Shown here in pieces: positions 46,178 to 53,985 of a DNA stretch of 62,980 bases; position 1 is the stretch's first letter; the number at the start of each line of letters is the position of its first letter. This DNA comes from Desulfobulbaceae bacterium (GTDB taxonomy: Bacteria > Desulfobacterota > Desulfobulbia > Desulfobulbales > Desulfocapsaceae). The notes under the pieces are model-generated. The model was not told the DNA's origin, ran no database searches, and saw only the letters and a program-made list of their open reading frames with translations. The translations under genes were made by a program, and so were the position numbers. The DNA lies in the NCBI GenBank assembly GCA_004796425.1, contig QZLB01000134.1, positions 1 through 62,980 of the forward strand. The letters are read 5' to 3'.

Positions 46178-47284
46178 TTAATTACTTTTTAAATATACAT
46201 TTTCAAGATACTCCTCAGAAAACACGCTATCTGTGGGAGTAAAATCGACAATTGTTTCGGCAAACACTCCAACGGTCGCCGGATCAAACTGGCTACCTGC
46301 GCAGCTGTAGAGTTCAGATATCGCTTCTTCCATGCTGAGATTCCTTCGGTAATTCCTTCGCGATGTCATTGCATCATAACTGTCAACCACAATCAAGATC
46401 TTGGTCAACGGACAGAGCTCGTCACCTCGCAGACCATCAGGATACCCCCTCCCATCCATCCGCTCGTGATGATGCCTGATTATCTTCTGTTCCCGCTCCA
46501 TAAAGCCTAGCGGTTTGATAATATTGGCCCCGACACTTGGGTGTTTACGAATGAGTTCCCACTCTTCAGGGGTCAGCTTTCCCGGTTTTTGGATGCAGGA
46601 AAGATCAATAACCAGTTTACCGATATCGTGAAATTGAGCAGCCCGTCGTAGCACCTCCATGTCCTCTTCGCCAAGAGACATGGCTGCCCCCAGCATAACC
46701 GCATATTCAGTTACCCTGATGGTATGTCCGACGGTATAGTAGTCCTTTTCCTCCATTGCATTCTGAAGGCTGCTCATCAGGTTTACCGTTGCATCCTCCA
46801 GGTGCTGACTGTAGGAAGTCAGAAGGGTATTTTTTTTCTCAAGCTCATCGTTTTTCAGACGTACATCATCCTCAAGGGCCTCTTTATAACGCCGTTCCTG
46901 AAGAACGTACATTCTTTTTTCAATAGCCCGACGAATTTTTACGTTGAAAATATCGAGATCTTCAATTGGTTTAGTTAGAAAGTCATAGGCACCGAGGTTA
47001 ATTGCCTTGACCGCATAATCCATCGAGCCGGCCCCTGTTAGGAACAGAACCGGGATATCATGGCCAAGCTCGTTGAGCTTTTCGATGGTTTCGAACCCAT
47101 CCATTTCCGGCATGTTAATATCAAGAATCACCACATCATAGCTGTCATCAACCTGCGCTACAGCTTCCTTGCCATCCATCGCAGTGGTGACCTCATGGCC
47201 AAACATTTCGAGGATTTTGGAAACGGTACTGCGTACCATCCCATCATCATCGGCAACCAATATTTTAGACAACCTCTCACCCAA
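46178..47284 (-). CDS. Response regulator with HD-GYP c-di-GMP phosphodiesterase domain
   Basis: A 368-residue protein: receiver at 6-125 (VADDDG, phospho-Asp in LDINMPEMDG, LTKPIED), a coiled linker at 130-175, then HD-GYP with HDIGKLVI and HHERMDGRGYPDGL. It should hydrolyse c-di-GMP when phosphorylated. The only in-frame start is a TTG at 47284, preceded by AAGAGG with an 8-base spacer; an upstream stop at 47299-47297 rules out longer forms. It could be an output for the orphan kinases in this window, but nothing shows that. Confidence 0.9.
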   Translation of the reverse strand: MGERLSKILVADDDGMVRSTVSKILEMFGHEVTTAMDGKEAVAQVDDSYDVVILDINMPEMDGFETIEKLNELGHDIPVLFLTGAGSMDYAVKAINLGAYDFLTKPIEDLDIFNVKIRRAIEKRMYVLQERRYKEALEDDVRLKNDELEKKNTLLTSYSQHLEDATVNLMSSLQNAMEEKDYYTVGHTIRVTEYAVMLGAAMSLGEEDMEVLRRAAQFHDIGKLVIDLSCIQKPGKLTPEEWELIRKHPSVGANIIKPLGFMEREQKIIRHHHERMDGRGYPDGLRGDELCPLTKILIVVDSYDAMTSRRNYRRNLSMEEAISELYSCAGSQFDPATVGVFAETIVDFTPTDSVFSEEYLENVYLKSN

Positions 47285-47325
47285 TGCGCTAACCTCTTAT
47301 GTGCAAATAGTACCTCCTCTGAAGT

Positions 47326-48387
47326 CTACATTTTCCAATATCTTTTTGCAACTTGACATGCCTGCTCTATTGCATCATGGGTGAGGTGAGCATCACAAAA
47401 CTTCCGGTATTCTTCATCACTGAGATAATACTCATCTTCTGCCAGCGCCTCTCCAAGCAGTTCCGAAAGCACCGCTATACCGCCATCACGTTGTCCCTTG
47501 AGATTGTAGCCACCCTCAAGCGTCATCAGATGACGACCTTCACAGACCTCTTCGGCCAATTGCTGCAGGGTGCGGGTCATATACGCAAACCCGGCCGGGC
47601 TTACCGCCATACTGCCCAGCGGGTCCCCCTGGTAAATATCAAACCCGGCGGAAACGAGAACAATCTCTGGTTTGTAGTCCCTGCCGACGGGAATAATAAT
47701 ATCGTTAAATATCGCGGCATAGTCCTGATCGCCGAACCCGCCCGGCAACGGTACATTGATGGTATACCCTTCCCCTTTTCCCGTGCCCACTTCTTCCAAG
47801 GACCCGGTACCGGGATAATAGGGGTACTGGTGGGTAGAACAGTAGAGGACCTCCTCGGAGTCATAAAAAGAGAACTGGGTACCGTTACCGTGGTGAAGAT
47901 CCCAGTCGACAATCATCACTCGCTTCAAACCATGTTGTTTTACTGCATGGAGTGCGGCGACCGCAATATTGTTAAACAGACAGAACCCCATTGATCGGTC
48001 GCGCTCTGCATGGTGGCCCGGTGGCCTGACAAGCGCAAAACCGTTATCAATTTCACCACTCATCAGCAGATCCACCCCGGTGATTACCGCTCCTGCTGCG
48101 CTGCAGGCAGCCTCAAACGATTTGGCTGAGGTGGCAGTGTCCTGGTCAAGAAAATCAAAGTTCTTTCCTGCCGTTTCTTCAACCCGGCCCACCAGGGCAC
48201 GGTCATGATTGCGACTTATCTCCTCAAGTTCAGCGGGACGAAAAGACGGAAAGACAAACTTTTCTGCAATCTCGGGTCGGTCAAGAACGTTATAAATGAC
48301 TCTGAGGCGTTCTATCCGTTCCGGGTGGTTCTGGCCAGGGTCGTGTAAAAGGAAAAGATCACTTCTGAAAATTGCCGTTTTTCTCAT
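47326..48387 (-). CDS. Histone deacetylase-family (AcuC-like) deacetylase
   Basis: A 353-residue class II-type deacetylase: FRSDLFLLHDPGQNHPERIERL, RPPGHHAERDRSMGFCLFNN (catalytic His pair), DWDLHHGNGTQ with zinc-binding Asp/His, and SAGFDIYQGDP. Bacterial members remove acetyl groups from proteins or from polyamine-like substrates; the substrate is unknown. ATG 48387 has GGAG 9 bases upstream; an ATG two codons earlier is an alternative. It starts a minus-strand run with the HD-GYP, gatCA, hisC and cmk genes. Confidence 0.88.
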   Translation of the reverse strand: MRKTAIFRSDLFLLHDPGQNHPERIERLRVIYNVLDRPEIAEKFVFPSFRPAELEEISRNHDRALVGRVEETAGKNFDFLDQDTATSAKSFEAACSAAGAVITGVDLLMSGEIDNGFALVRPPGHHAERDRSMGFCLFNNIAVAALHAVKQHGLKRVMIVDWDLHHGNGTQFSFYDSEEVLYCSTHQYPYYPGTGSLEEVGTGKGEGYTINVPLPGGFGDQDYAAIFNDIIIPVGRDYKPEIVLVSAGFDIYQGDPLGSMAVSPAGFAYMTRTLQQLAEEVCEGRHLMTLEGGYNLKGQRDGGIAVLSELLGEALAEDEYYLSDEEYRKFCDAHLTHDAIEQACQVAKRYWKM

Positions 48388-48550
48388 AACCATTATCTCC
48401 GATACCTACCGTTAAAGGTTGAGATTGACACGGTCCCTGATGGATCTGACTGAGGCATTTTTTACTACCTGGAACTCACACTCGGGACCTTGGTGAAAAC
48501 AATCGTTCATCGTGATTCATACTTACTCGAACTTCCTGTATCATAATAAA

Positions 48551-48586
48551 AAAAGCTGTTTTATCCAAAAGGATAAAACAGCTTTT
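48551..48586 (-). terminator. Strong rho-independent terminator after the YedE gene
   Basis: A perfect 16-bp stem (AAAAGCTGTTTTATCC with its complement) and an AAAA loop. On the minus strand seven T follow the stem. It lies 27 bases after the yedE-like stop and separates it from the deacetylase gene. Confidence 0.93.
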
Positions 48587-48613
48587 CGATTCTGCTTCTT
48601 TTGCCAGAACTTT

Positions 48614-49858
48614 TTACATCGGTACAATCAGTTTATTGGTCTCTTCGTTCCACACCACGACCAGGTACCAGATAACCAGAAAAACGCCGATCAACAGTAA
48701 AGAACCACCATACCCCATAACATCAGGAAGAAATACTGCACTGCCGAACACTCCGTCGGCTTCGAAGTCATTGTCAACAAACCACTTGGTAATGATGGAG
48801 TTTGATACCGCAAAAAATGGCACAACCATCATCAGTTTCACCTGACCTTCACCGACTCGCCACAAGGTTCCGGAACCACACCCTCCTGCAAACATCGCAC
48901 CAAGGCCGAAAATAAAACCACCGAGCACGCCACCCCAGCCAAAGGTTCCCCGCACATAATAGGCGGCGTTCAAGACCGCTTCTCCCTCAGCTCTCACCGG
49001 CACCGCGTATTTCAGTATTGCTGCGCCAATAGCAACAATCATAATAGAGAGCATAACTGAGCGGGCCATTGTAGTATCACCGGTCATGTGGGGCTCCCTG
49101 AAGCCCTGCACCATACACCATCTGCCACGCTGCATGGCATATCCGAGTGCTGCGGCAATTAATATAATGCCTCCCAGGGAAGCGATGTAATCACTATCTT
49201 CATTGCCGGCAAAGCCATACGCTTTAATTACCAGAAACAGGATTCCTGCAATGGCAAAAAGATAAATCAATACAGGGGGAAACTCGATCGTTTTCGATCC
49301 GCCATCACCCCATGAAATGTGCTCCATTTCCAGATAAAGAAGCTTCAAGCCAAGCACCACACCCAGGACCATACCTGCCATCATCGTAAAACCGTTTGCT
49401 CCCAGGTTGCCAAGTGCGTTATAGAATCCGCCCACATTACAACCACCAGCAAGTGCCGCGCCAATTCCCATCAAAATACCGGCAATTACCGCCTTGATCC
49501 ATTCTCGGTATGGAGGCAGCCTGAGGGCAAATTCTCTGCCCAGACATGCTGATACGAACGCCCCAACCACGAAACCTATACCAATGACAGAACCAGAGCT
49601 TACCAGCATGGACCGTGGTGCCTCGTCATAATATCCGAAAATCCAGACATCGGTATTCAACAGGGTGGTTAGACCATACATGATCCAGTCACCCCAGTTT
49701 CTAATAGCTCCAACTGCACCCCACGGGCGCCACCAGGCCATGATCATCACGGAAAAGAAAGCAACAACGATACCTGTAACGGTAGCATTCCACTCCGTCT
49801 GGCACATGGTTTTGTACAAGCCTTTCAGCTTGCTTACAACAACACTCTGCTCACTCAT
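48614..49858 (-). CDS. yedE: YeeE/YedE-family sulfur-compound permease
   Basis: A 414-residue membrane protein with about 9-10 helices and the conserved cysteines of the family: Cys140 in GGCNVGG, Cys248 in RGRWCM and Cys327 in GGCGSGTLWR. In the related thiosulfate transporter such cysteines line the path and hand the substrate on. It is divergent from tusA with 283 bases between them and ends at a strong terminator. The TusA and DsrE neighbours point to import or export of a sulfane-sulfur compound; a selenium role, known for some YedE proteins, is the alternative. Confidence 0.9.
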   Translation of the reverse strand: MSEQSVVVSKLKGLYKTMCQTEWNATVTGIVVAFFSVMIMAWWRPWGAVGAIRNWGDWIMYGLTTLLNTDVWIFGYYDEAPRSMLVSSGSVIGIGFVVGAFVSACLGREFALRLPPYREWIKAVIAGILMGIGAALAGGCNVGGFYNALGNLGANGFTMMAGMVLGVVLGLKLLYLEMEHISWGDGGSKTIEFPPVLIYLFAIAGILFLVIKAYGFAGNEDSDYIASLGGIILIAAALGYAMQRGRWCMVQGFREPHMTGDTTMARSVMLSIMIVAIGAAILKYAVPVRAEGEAVLNAAYYVRGTFGWGGVLGGFIFGLGAMFAGGCGSGTLWRVGEGQVKLMMVVPFFAVSNSIITKWFVDNDFEADGVFGSAVFLPDVMGYGGSLLLIGVFLVIWYLVVVWNEETNKLIVPM

Positions 49859-49926
49859 ACTTCCCTCCTGGATGTTTATTGATTAATGACAAACCAACAC
49901 CATCTCATTACCTTCGCTGAACCATT

Positions 49927-49955
49927 TTGTCAATAGTGTTACAATGTGGTATATA
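49927..49955 (+). promoter_or_regulatory. Probable sigma-70 promoter for tusA-dsrE
   Basis: TTGTCA at 49927-49932 and TATATA at 49950-49955 with a 17-base spacer. The implied leader before tusA is about 180 bases and contains two dyads: CAGGAAAA/TTTTTCTG at 50050-50069 and GGGAAC-T-GTTCCC at 50079-50091. Confidence 0.6.
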
Positions 49956-50141
49956 GTCCTGTAATTGCGTCTTTTTTTTCAACTTAATTTTTGTTTTCTA
50001 TCACCATTTATTATGCTACAAACTATGGCGAATGTGGTAAGGTATCATTCAGGAAAAGCTGTTTTTCTGCTCGTGATGGGGAACTGTTCCCAATTTCTCC
50101 CGTTTCAGAAGTATCATTTCAAACATTTCAGGAGGTTGATT

Positions 50142-50399
50142 ATGAGTGATCACAAAACTGTCGATCCAGGAGTAACCGCAGACAGCGTACTTGATGCAAA
50201 GGGGCTCAGTTGCCCAATGCCACTACTGAGAACCAAGAAGGAAATTGGTAAACTTTCTGGCGGTCAAGTATTGCAGGTAGACGGTACGGACCCTGGTTCT
50301 AGAAACGATATTCCCGGTTGGTGTGAAAGGGCTGGCCATGAGTATCTTGGGGAAAAAGAGGAGTCTGGATATATCAGCTTTTTTATCAAGAAAGGATGA
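50142..50399 (+). CDS. tusA: TusA-family sulfurtransferase
   Basis: An 85-residue TusA fold protein with the CPMP motif (Cys24), LDAKGLSCPMPLLRTKKEI, and a second cysteine, Cys61. TusA proteins carry persulfide sulfur between partners. ATG 50142 has AGGAGG 6 bases upstream; the longer frame from 49965 is not used because its N-terminus is not part of the fold. It is the first gene of the plus-strand half of the sulfur cluster. Confidence 0.93.
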   Translation: MSDHKTVDPGVTADSVLDAKGLSCPMPLLRTKKEIGKLSGGQVLQVDGTDPGSRNDIPGWCERAGHEYLGEKEESGYISFFIKKG

Positions 50400-50480
50400 T
50401 ATGGCAGGTCCAAATTTGGACCACGTGAGCACCTGGTTTTTATTGAGCACTATTAAGACTCTATACTCAGGAGGCGACTG

Positions 50481-50798
50481 ATGGCTAAAAGTCTTGGAAT
50501 ATTTGTTACAAATCCTGATAATTTTCAGCATGTCATGGGTGTAACAAAGGCCGCAAAAGCAAAAGGCTCCACGGTAAAAGTATTTTTTACTTGGACAGCA
50601 ACCCACAACGCAAAAAAAGAAAGCGATTTTCCCGCCCTCTGCAATCTCGCCGATGATGTTTCCATCTGCGTAGACAGCTACAAAAAAATGGGATATGACA
50701 TTTCTGATGTCCCGGAAGGTCTGGATGAGAAAAAGATGGCTACCCAGGCGCAACACGGTATCATCATCGAAGATTTTGATTGCTATATCAGTTTCTAG
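50481..50798 (+). CDS. dsrE: DsrE-family sulfur carrier protein
   Basis: A 105-residue protein with the DsrE-like Rossmann-type fold: SLGIFVTNPDNFQHVMGVTKAAKAKG and VKVFFTWTATH. Cysteines are at 54, 63 and 101; which one carries persulfide is not clear by eye. CAGGAGG precedes the ATG. It follows tusA by 81 bases. Members take sulfur from or give it to TusA. This is not the canonical dsrEFH operon of sulfur oxidisers; no dsrAB or dsrC is nearby. Confidence 0.86.
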   Translation: MAKSLGIFVTNPDNFQHVMGVTKAAKAKGSTVKVFFTWTATHNAKKESDFPALCNLADDVSICVDSYKKMGYDISDVPEGLDEKKMATQAQHGIIIEDFDCYISF

Positions 50799-50809
50799 GA
50801 GGGACTTCC

Positions 50810-51112
50810 ATGGAATACAAAAAAGTGTGCTTCATGTATCGAAGCAATGATTATGCCGTAGATGGCATCAGGTCTGCACTTGGTCTTGCTGTTGAAAATA
50901 TGTATGCCTATGGGGTTGTAATGGATCAGGAGATGGATAAACTTGACGAACACAACCTTGAAAGCATTGAAATGTTGCGAGACATGGAAGGTGAGATTTA
51001 CTCAACCATTCCTGCAAATGTCGAAAAAAATAGTTTCGAATCAATGACCATTGAAGAACTGGGGGAGAAATTACGCGATATGAGCATAGTTGTCCCCTAT
51101 GGACTTAAATAA
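50810..51112 (+). CDS. DsrE/DsrF-like small protein
   Basis: A 100-residue protein that starts KKVCFMYRSNDYAVDGIRSA and continues LGLAVENMYAYGVVMDQEM, a pattern like the DsrE/F fold (strand, loop, helix, strand). The only cysteine is Cys7, within the first strand and not at the usual carrier position. The C-terminal half (Glu-rich, 45-95) is unlike DsrF. AGGAGGG lies 6 bases before the ATG. It begins 11 bases after dsrE. Function is inferred from context only. Confidence 0.75.
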   Translation: MEYKKVCFMYRSNDYAVDGIRSALGLAVENMYAYGVVMDQEMDKLDEHNLESIEMLRDMEGEIYSTIPANVEKNSFESMTIEELGEKLRDMSIVVPYGLK

Positions 51113-51125
51113 CTTGGGAGTCGCT

Positions 51126-51299
51126 ATGAAAGTTCTCAACGTATATCGTTCCGAACCTGATGAAACCGTAAAAAAATTGGTTGAAATCGTTACCAGAGAC
51201 AGGGAATCAGACAGTTTCGATCTCGCCGTCGATTCACCTGATTATGACGCACTTGTCGATAAAATTTTTGACGCTGACCAGACCATCTGTTGGTGGTAG
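51126..51299 (+). CDS. 57-residue protein of unknown function in the sulfur cluster
   Basis: A small acidic protein, MKVLNVYRSEPDETVKKL to a C-terminal ICWW, with a single Cys55 two residues from the end. The tail placement of Cys recalls swinging-arm sulfur carriers such as DsrC, but there is no sequence support for that family; a remote DsrH/TusB-like fold is another guess. GGAG precedes the ATG by 5 bases and it lies 13 bases after the DsrF-like gene. A terminator follows 13 bases after the stop. Confidence 0.7.
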   Translation: MKVLNVYRSEPDETVKKLVEIVTRDRESDSFDLAVDSPDYDALVDKIFDADQTICWW

Positions 51300-51312
51300 C
51301 CGTACCCTCTTT

Positions 51313-51360
51313 ACCGGGGTAGTGCTGTGCGGCACTCAGGCTACCCCGGTTCTTTTTCTT
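51313..51360 (+). terminator. Strong rho-independent terminator closing the sulfur cluster
   Basis: ACCGGGGTAG at 51313-51322 pairs perfectly with CTACCCCGGT at 51341-51350; the loop can itself fold. TCTTTTTCTT follows. The end of the convergent serine hydrolase gene abuts it. Confidence 0.92.
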
Positions 51361-52474
51361 ATTTCCCTAAAAACAGCTCCATAATACGGTTGTGAACCCT
51401 GGGCCTGAGCTTTTTTATCCCAAGTTGATTTTCTCCCATGATGACCCGGTTGGTTAAGAGGCTGACTGCTACCTTTTGGTCAGGATCAATCCAAAACGAG
51501 GTTCCGGTAAATCCAAGGTGACCAATACTCCTGCTTGAGAAATGTCTACCACTGCTTGAGCCATATCCAGATGGCAGGTTAAATCCTGCGGTCCATTCTG
51601 AATTACCGATACGTGTCGTACATTGGTCAAAGAGCGTTGAACTAATACTCAGTTCTGATGGTTTATTTTCCATCAATCTCAACAATTCTTCACATATTCG
51701 ATTAACAGCTGAAATCGTACCGAACAGACCGGCGTGACCGGCAACTCCACCAAGTGAACGACAGTTATCATCATGCACCGTGCCGTGTAATAAATCATTG
51801 CTCCACGGACAGTATCCTGTGGCAGCAAACGGCTTCACATTTTTAGGACACCTTGAGACTGGATAAAAAAGCGTATCCTGCAAACCGAGTGGTTTTGCTA
51901 TCTGCGTGTTAAAAAATGAATCGAGACGTTGTCCGCTCAGCTTTTCAATCATAAACCCCAGGAGCATATACCCCAGATCGCTATAGACATGTTTCTCTGC
52001 TGCTGAGTCAACCCTTTCAGAAAGCAGATTTTCCAGCAGCCATGCTGCTGCCTGGTGTGATTCCATGGTGCACATCTTTTGCCAGTAATCACGATGTGCT
52101 ACCAAGCCTGCGTTATGACAAAGCAAATCCTTTATGTTCACGTTCCTCAAGGTATCTGCTACTGTTTCGTCGATAAAGACAGAACCAACAGTGGTTTTAA
52201 AGTCTAACAAACCGTTTTTAATAAGTTTCAAAATAGAGAGCGTGATGACGATCGGCTTGGTTAAAGAGGCCAGGTCATACAGACAATCAAAGGTAACTTT
52301 TTCGCCGGGATATCTGCCCGTTTCACCAATAAATCTGATAAGACTCCTTAATTCTTTTCCAGCAGGATATATGACACCCACCGAGCAGGCTGAAAAAACC
52401 TTATTATTATAAGCGCTTAAAAGACTCTCATCTAATATTTTAGAAAGTGATGAAACAATGTTTGAGATCGTCAT
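51359..52474 (-). CDS. Serine hydrolase, class C beta-lactamase / DD-peptidase fold
   Basis: A 371-residue protein with SLTK (catalytic Ser70, Lys73) and YSDLGYMLLGF as the Tyr-containing second motif, then GGVAGHAGLFGT. HLGFTG near residue 315 fits the third motif. There is no obvious signal peptide, which favours a cytosolic esterase or amidase and not a resistance beta-lactamase. ATG 52474 is preferred to a TTG two codons upstream. It is divergent from dnaN across a gene-free AT-rich region. Confidence 0.82.
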   Translation of the reverse strand: MTISNIVSSLSKILDESLLSAYNNKVFSACSVGVIYPAGKELRSLIRFIGETGRYPGEKVTFDCLYDLASLTKPIVITLSILKLIKNGLLDFKTTVGSVFIDETVADTLRNVNIKDLLCHNAGLVAHRDYWQKMCTMESHQAAAWLLENLLSERVDSAAEKHVYSDLGYMLLGFMIEKLSGQRLDSFFNTQIAKPLGLQDTLFYPVSRCPKNVKPFAATGYCPWSNDLLHGTVHDDNCRSLGGVAGHAGLFGTISAVNRICEELLRLMENKPSELSISSTLFDQCTTRIGNSEWTAGFNLPSGYGSSSGRHFSSRSIGHLGFTGTSFWIDPDQKVAVSLLTNRVIMGENQLGIKKLRPRVHNRIMELFLGK

Positions 52475-52823
52475 TGCCAACTCATTATTTTATTGAATTT
52501 TTTAGTGGTTTCAACTAGATTATGATCACATAAAAAAGATAAATATGTTGTTGTTATTCCGTAAAAAAAACAATCGTTGATTCCTCGTTTTTCAACATGT
52601 TTTCAACAATCGTTCAACAGTCGATTGTCCATAACTTCTGAATAGCGTGTTAATATCGTTGTTGATAACCTTCAATCCACAACGTAACGCTCTTTACAAC
52701 AATCGTATTGTTTAAATTTTAATAAGTTAATTTAAAAGGTTATATTTTTAATCAACAGATTAACAACGATAATAATAACAATAAAAAAAAGATTTTTATA
52801 AAGATATATACAGGAGCATAAAT
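52475..52823. other. Gene-free AT-rich region before dnaN, candidate replication origin
   Basis: DnaA-box-like TTTTCAACA occurs at 52589-52597 and again at 52600-52608, exactly 11 bases apart, and TTATCAACA on the minus strand at 52660-52668; each differs from TTWTNCACA by one base. Weaker matches are at 52626-52634 and 52673-52681. ACAATCG occurs at 52570, 52606 and 52699 and reversed at 52622. Bases about 52710-52805 are almost all A and T, a possible unwinding element. The dnaN promoter must also lie here. Confidence 0.5.
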
Positions 52824-53954
52824 ATGACCTTAAAGTGCACCATTCTAAAAAATGATTTCATCGAGGGTCTGAACAGTCTGCAGAATATAACCAACAAACG
52901 TGGAACTCTCGCAATCCTCTCAAATGTGCATATAAAAACTACCAGTAATGGACTGGTGCTGACCGGAACCGATTTAGAAGTTGGACTGCGCCTTTTTGTA
53001 CCAGCTGATATTTCAAATGAAGGTAGCTTAACCCTTCCTTCCAAGAAAATATTTGAAATCGTCAGAGAGTCAGGATCTGATGAAATTATTATTGAAGAGA
53101 TCGAAAACAGCTGGGTAACCATTAAAACCGGAGCATCCACCTATAACCTGGCGGGAATGGGCAGTGAAGAATTTCCTGCCTTTCCAGAATTTGATGAAGA
53201 GCTTTTCACTTCTTTTGAGGCTCATACGTTTTTGGATCTCATCGATAAGGTTATTTTCTCAATTGCCAACGAACAGGAAAATATTTATTCGCTTACCTCG
53301 GTTTTAGTTGAAAAGGAAAAAAAGGAAGGGAACTCCTTTTTGAAAATGGTGTCTTCTGATGGTCACCGATTGTCAATCATGGAAAAAGATGTTGCGATTG
53401 ATATAGATAATTTCAACCTGAATGACATTACTCTTATTCCGAAAAAGGGCATCCAGGAACTCAAGAAGTTTTGTGAAAACAGAGACACGGTTGATATATC
53501 ATTTGAACATAAGCAGGTGGTTATCCGAGATGGTGATGCCGTAATGGTTATTCGCTTGAAACAGGGTGAATTTCCCCAATATAGAGCTATTGTTGATGCT
53601 GTTTCACTTGATAACTGTATTAAAATTAATAGAATCCCGTTCCTTGAATCATTGAAAAGAATCAATCTTTTTACCGAAGATATTTTCCATACGATCCAAC
53701 TTCAGATAGATGGAGATACAATGGTTCTCACTTCGCAAAATGCGGATCTTGGAAATGCCAAGGATGAACAAAAAGTAGAGTATAGCGGGGAACCACTGAC
53801 ACTTGGTTTTAATTGCAGATACTTTATTGAAACGCTTCAGGTTATGGAGTGTGAAACCGTAGAAGCATATATTAACTCAAATAATAGCCCTTGTTTGATG
53901 AAATCGGAAGACGATAAGGGGTTCGTAAGTATCATCATGCCAATGCAACTGTAG
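52824..53954 (+). CDS. dnaN: DNA polymerase III beta subunit (sliding clamp)
   Basis: A 376-residue clamp of three similar domains. Cues are LQNITNKRGTLAILSNVHI, GTDLEVGLR, then LKMVSSDGHRLSIMEKDV, and the C-terminal FVSIIMPMQL ending like the family's M-P-M/L-R/Q-L. It forms the ring that holds polymerase III on DNA. GGAG precedes the ATG. gyrB follows 31 bases downstream. dnaA, often just upstream, is absent. Confidence 0.97.
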   Translation: MTLKCTILKNDFIEGLNSLQNITNKRGTLAILSNVHIKTTSNGLVLTGTDLEVGLRLFVPADISNEGSLTLPSKKIFEIVRESGSDEIIIEEIENSWVTIKTGASTYNLAGMGSEEFPAFPEFDEELFTSFEAHTFLDLIDKVIFSIANEQENIYSLTSVLVEKEKKEGNSFLKMVSSDGHRLSIMEKDVAIDIDNFNLNDITLIPKKGIQELKKFCENRDTVDISFEHKQVVIRDGDAVMVIRLKQGEFPQYRAIVDAVSLDNCIKINRIPFLESLKRINLFTEDIFHTIQLQIDGDTMVLTSQNADLGNAKDEQKVEYSGEPLTLGFNCRYFIETLQVMECETVEAYINSNNSPCLMKSEDDKGFVSIIMPMQL

Positions 53955-53985
53955 GGCTAAAATAACTAATTTTAAGGGAACGCGT

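Noticed and set aside
49965-50141. N-terminal extension of TusA from an upstream ATG
   Set aside because: No ribosome site, not part of the TusA fold, and an excellent AGGAGG precedes the ATG at 50142.
51359-52474. Antibiotic-resistance beta-lactamase
   Set aside because: The SxxK fold is there, but no signal peptide is seen and the family is mostly esterases and peptidases.
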